Shown: one piece after another, positions 61,538 through 64,000 of the stretch
How the letters are laid out: every line of letters starts with the position of its first letter
How positions within the stretch are numbered: the stretch's first letter is position 1
NCBI GenBank assembly: GCA_002787775.1
Contig: PCUW01000054.1
Coordinates: 67,099-131,098 of the forward strand
Direction: 5' to 3'
Source: Bdellovibrionales bacterium CG12_big_fil_rev_8_21_14_0_65_38_15
GTDB lineage: Bacteria; Bdellovibrionota; Bacteriovoracia; Bacteriovoracales; Bacteriovoracaceae
Length of the DNA: 64,000 bases
The notes under the pieces: generated by a model
Seen by the model: the letters and a program-made list of their open reading frames with translations, nothing else
Database searches by the model: none
Told to the model about the DNA's origin: nothing
Made by a program: the position numbers and the translations under genes

Positions 61538-63522
61538 TCTTCACTCCCTTCAGTTGGCTCAACTCTATTTTCTTCATCAGCCGCTTGAGCTTCGATACGT
61601 TTTCTTTCTCGTAAAATACGAAGATATTCTTGTCGTTGAACTTCTATATTTCTTGCCATTTTTTCAGGTTCATATTTTTTCATGAACGCAGTAACGATTT
61701 CTTTTGCAACTGGAGCAGCGGCGCCAGAGCCACTACATCCGTGTTCAACAATAACGCTAACAGCAATCCTAGGATCATCGTAAGGAGCATAAGCTGCAAA
61801 GACGCCGTGGTGTCTAAAACGATATTCCTTATCCTGACACTTCATAAATAATTTTTCGGCCGACATACTAATAACTTGAGATGTTCCGGTTTTACCTGAC
61901 ATGGCAATCCCCTGACCTCTATTCCACCAAGAAGTTCCTTTCGGATTATTAACAACCTGCTTAAGACCTTCTCTAACAAGAGCAAGTGTCTCAGGCTTAA
62001 GTTTTATTTCAGAAATCAATTCTGGCTCAGGTGAGCGAATAACCTTACCTGAATTTGAAAAGACTTCTTTGACTAGTCTTGGCCTAAAAATCTTTCCACC
62101 GTTGGCTATTCCAGCATATGCCATCGCTAACTGAAGTGGAGTTGAAAGAACGAAGGACTGACCAATAACACAAGAAAGGGTTTCACCTTTTTGCCATTCA
62201 GTGCCTCGAAGTTTTTTCTTCCATTCTTTAGTTGGGATTAACCCTGGAGTTTCTCTGGGGAGAGAAATCCCACTTTTATTACCAAAGCCCAGAGCCTTAG
62301 CGTATTTTGCTAGGGTATCAATATCTATTTGAGTTCCAATTTTATAATAATAAACATCACAACTTTCTCTCAAACTTTTAATAAGGTTTACTTTACCGTG
62401 ACCATATTGCTTCCAGCAGTGAAAACGTCTTCTTCCTAGTTGAAAATAACCTGGGCAGTTCACTTCTGTTTTTGCGTCAACGATTCCTTCCTCAAGTGCA
62501 GCAATCGCTGTGATCGCTTTGAAAGTTGATCCCGGTGAGTAATGCTCTTGAACAGTTCTATCACGCATTGGATTTCGCTCATCATTACTTAAATCAGACC
62601 AATAAGCTGAACTGATCCCACGACTAAATTGACCTGGATCAAATGATGGGTGGGAAACCATGGCCATGACTTCGCCAGTTTTAACATCAATAGCAACAGC
62701 ACTTCCGACTTTTCCTTCAAGCGCTTTGTAAGCAGCTTGTTGCATATCGCGATCAATAGTTAAGCGAATATTATCTCCAGGAACTGGAGCCTTACCTTCA
62801 ATTCCTTCGAATAACTTATTAGCACCTAAGTAGCGCTTCCTTCTTCCTAAAGCATCAACTTCAATAAACTCGTGTCCGTCCTCACCACGAAGCTCTAGAT
62901 CACGCTCTTCTTCTAGTCCTGCTTGGCCGATAAAGTCCCCTAACTTATAGTCATAATTATCGCGCTCTCTTAACTTTGGCAGCTGACTTTGTGAGATCTC
63001 TGAAATATATCCAAGAATATGACCGCCAACTTCCTTATCTTGATATTCGCGAGAAATAAATGTCATGACACTTACACCGGGCATTTTAGAGTTCTCAGTC
63101 TCAATGACAGCAACTTCGCGCCTCGATATATTTTTTTTAATAATGACTGGTTGATATCGTGGCTGACGTAAGTTCTTCTTTAATGTCTTATCGATATCTT
63201 CAGAAGTTAAATCTAAAACTTGTCCAAGCTTTTCTAAAACTTGCTTTCGTCCACTCAAATACTGAGGAACAATGACAGCATCAAAACGAGGAATATTGTG
63301 CACCAAAAGTTGATTATTTCGACTGTAGATCATTCCTCTGGGCGCGAGAAGGACTTCTTTTCTAAGACGGTTTTCCATTGAGTAGCGATGGAGCTCATCG
63401 CCTTTATAAATTTGCAGATACCAAAGTCTGGCAAAAATAATCGCAAAAAATAAGACAATGAAGTTTCCAAGCGTTTCAGCTCGACCTTTATGGCTTCGAA
63501 CAACATTATCTTCGCTAAACAT
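61534..63522 (-). CDS. mrdA: Penicillin-binding protein 2 (MrdA)
   Basis: Class B PBP that cross-links peptidoglycan for elongation. One N-terminal membrane helix, a dimerisation domain with LAPRGMIYSRN, then the transpeptidase domain: nucleophile in SPGSTFKAI (SxxK), RESCDVYYY in the SxN position and SGKTGTSQV (KTG). 662 residues, normal. A charged Glu/Arg-rich C-terminal tail. Coupled to mreD (overlap of one base at 63522) and rodA. Confidence 0.97.
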   Translation of the reverse strand: MFSEDNVVRSHKGRAETLGNFIVLFFAIIFARLWYLQIYKGDELHRYSMENRLRKEVLLAPRGMIYSRNNQLLVHNIPRFDAVIVPQYLSGRKQVLEKLGQVLDLTSEDIDKTLKKNLRQPRYQPVIIKKNISRREVAVIETENSKMPGVSVMTFISREYQDKEVGGHILGYISEISQSQLPKLRERDNYDYKLGDFIGQAGLEEERDLELRGEDGHEFIEVDALGRRKRYLGANKLFEGIEGKAPVPGDNIRLTIDRDMQQAAYKALEGKVGSAVAIDVKTGEVMAMVSHPSFDPGQFSRGISSAYWSDLSNDERNPMRDRTVQEHYSPGSTFKAITAIAALEEGIVDAKTEVNCPGYFQLGRRRFHCWKQYGHGKVNLIKSLRESCDVYYYKIGTQIDIDTLAKYAKALGFGNKSGISLPRETPGLIPTKEWKKKLRGTEWQKGETLSCVIGQSFVLSTPLQLAMAYAGIANGGKIFRPRLVKEVFSNSGKVIRSPEPELISEIKLKPETLALVREGLKQVVNNPKGTSWWNRGQGIAMSGKTGTSQVISMSAEKLFMKCQDKEYRFRHHGVFAAYAPYDDPRIAVSVIVEHGCSGSGAAAPVAKEIVTAFMKKYEPEKMARNIEVQRQEYLRILRERKRIEAQAADEENRVEPTEGSEE

Positions 63523-64000
63523 TAGCCCTCATCCCCAAGCATTCCACGCTCATTGGAGGCCCAAATTTTATCCAAGATAGAAAATAAGAACGGAGATAAA
63601 AGAGAAATAATAAGACTTTCAGGAATAAAGCGCCAAAATTTATCAACAAGATAAAAATTCTCTGCGCCTTTGAGAGCGAGCAAGCCAATAACAATAGCTA
63701 GCCATACGCACTGAAAAAGTTGAGTTAAGAAGATCGTGATGGCACTTGAGGAAAAATGCATAAGATCTTTAACATAAGAAACAACAATTGCTACGAATAC
63801 GCCAGCAATCGTACCTATTTCCCAGCCTTCAACAGTATAAAAAGAGTGAATCCATTGAATGGTCAAAACCATTACTGGGATCCAAGGCGTTCTTAATTTA
63901 AACGTTATGTATAAAACAATAAGAACGTTAAAAGGGACACGGTATCTAATCATGCCAAACATGGGAAACAAAGAACTTGCGAGTGTTTCTAAAACGATTA
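63522..64000 (-). CDS. mreD: Rod shape-determining membrane protein MreD (5' end outside window)
   Basis: MreD is an inner-membrane part of the elongation complex with MreBC. The 149 residues from a TTG at 63971 and the open frame to the window edge hold five hydrophobic segments: PFNVLIVLYITFKL, IPVMVLTIQWIHSFY, IGTIAGVFVAIVVSYVKDL, AITIFLTQLFQCVWLAIVIGLLAL and ESLIISLLSPFLFSIL. The frame is open to base 64000 with no stop and upstream codons (VETLASSL) read like protein, so the start is probably outside. First gene of the operon with mrdA and rodA. Confidence 0.9.
   Translation of the reverse strand, partial: IVLETLASSLFPMFGMIRYRVPFNVLIVLYITFKLRTPWIPVMVLTIQWIHSFYTVEGWEIGTIAGVFVAIVVSYVKDLMHFSSSAITIFLTQLFQCVWLAIVIGLLALKGAENFYLVDKFWRFIPESLIISLLSPFLFSILDKIWASNERGMLGDEG

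Overview
The window is about 64 kb of a low-GC (roughly 38-40 %) Gram-negative chromosome. The gene content fits a Bdellovibrio-like predator, most likely the Bacteriovorax/Peredibacter side of the Bdellovibrionota. This is inferred from the many signal-peptide hydrolases, the very large uncharacterised exported proteins, the MinD-type ATPase next to a J-domain/HTH protein, the VKOR-DsbA fusion and the Tad-like surface protein. No rRNA and no phage or insertion sequence was seen. One tRNA (Pro, GGG) is present.

Layout. 1-3.3 kb: two tandem, very similar exported proteins that look like a carboxylate-amine ligase domain joined to a circularly permuted papain-like domain; the first is cut by the window edge. 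3.4-9.3 kb: exported P1/DmpA-type peptidase, a secretin N-domain protein, mscL, two unknown exported or membrane proteins, tsaC/Sua5 and a UbiB-type kinase. 9.4-13.6 kb: a translationally coupled cassette of GT4 glycosyltransferase, unknown protein and S26-like protein, followed by metG. 13.6-25.2 kb: exported DNase I-like protein and two giant exported proteins of unknown function (1353 and 1546 aa) around a 319-aa exported protein. 25.3-30.6 kb: fadD, a possible small RNA, DUF5522 and GIY-YIG proteins, tRNA-Pro, SGNH hydrolase, tpx, DUF3703 and a trypsin-fold protein lacking catalytic residues.

30.7-38.7 kb: a frame-disrupted exported protein with a C-terminal HExxH motif, a class A beta-lactamase-like lipoprotein, small exported proteins, manA, a LON-domain protein and a DGK/SEC59-like membrane kinase. 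38.9-44.1 kb: a tight operon of MinD-like ATPase, J-domain/HTH protein, RluD, PgeF, VKOR-DsbA and TatD. 44.1-50.9 kb: alpha/beta hydrolase, then gap-pgk-tpiA-secG-class V aminotransferase, and an HD-GYP phosphodiesterase. 51-59.6 kb: ssb, a zinc-ribbon membrane protein, a GC-rich leader region with a small ORF, a TadG-like protein, a lysine-rich histone-H1-like protein, glutaredoxin, HD phosphohydrolase, an unknown protein, a DUF350-like membrane protein and a rhodanese. 59.6-64 kb: MarR regulator, a small exported protein, and the cell-shape operon mreD-mrdA-rodA.

Two broad patterns stand out. First, secreted or lipid-anchored hydrolases (peptidases, nuclease, SGNH, beta-lactamase fold, papain-like) are frequent, and oxidative folding enzymes (VKOR-DsbA) sit in the same stretch, which suits export of cysteine-rich proteins. 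Second, many convergent gene pairs abut or overlap at their stop codons (shared CTAG, CTAA or TTAA), so there is almost no room for terminators and 3' ends are antisense to each other. The strongest candidates for undescribed biology are the tandem ligase/papain fusion, the two giant exported proteins, the HExxH protein split at a T-tract, and the Lys-rich/acidic protein beside the solitary TadG-like gene.
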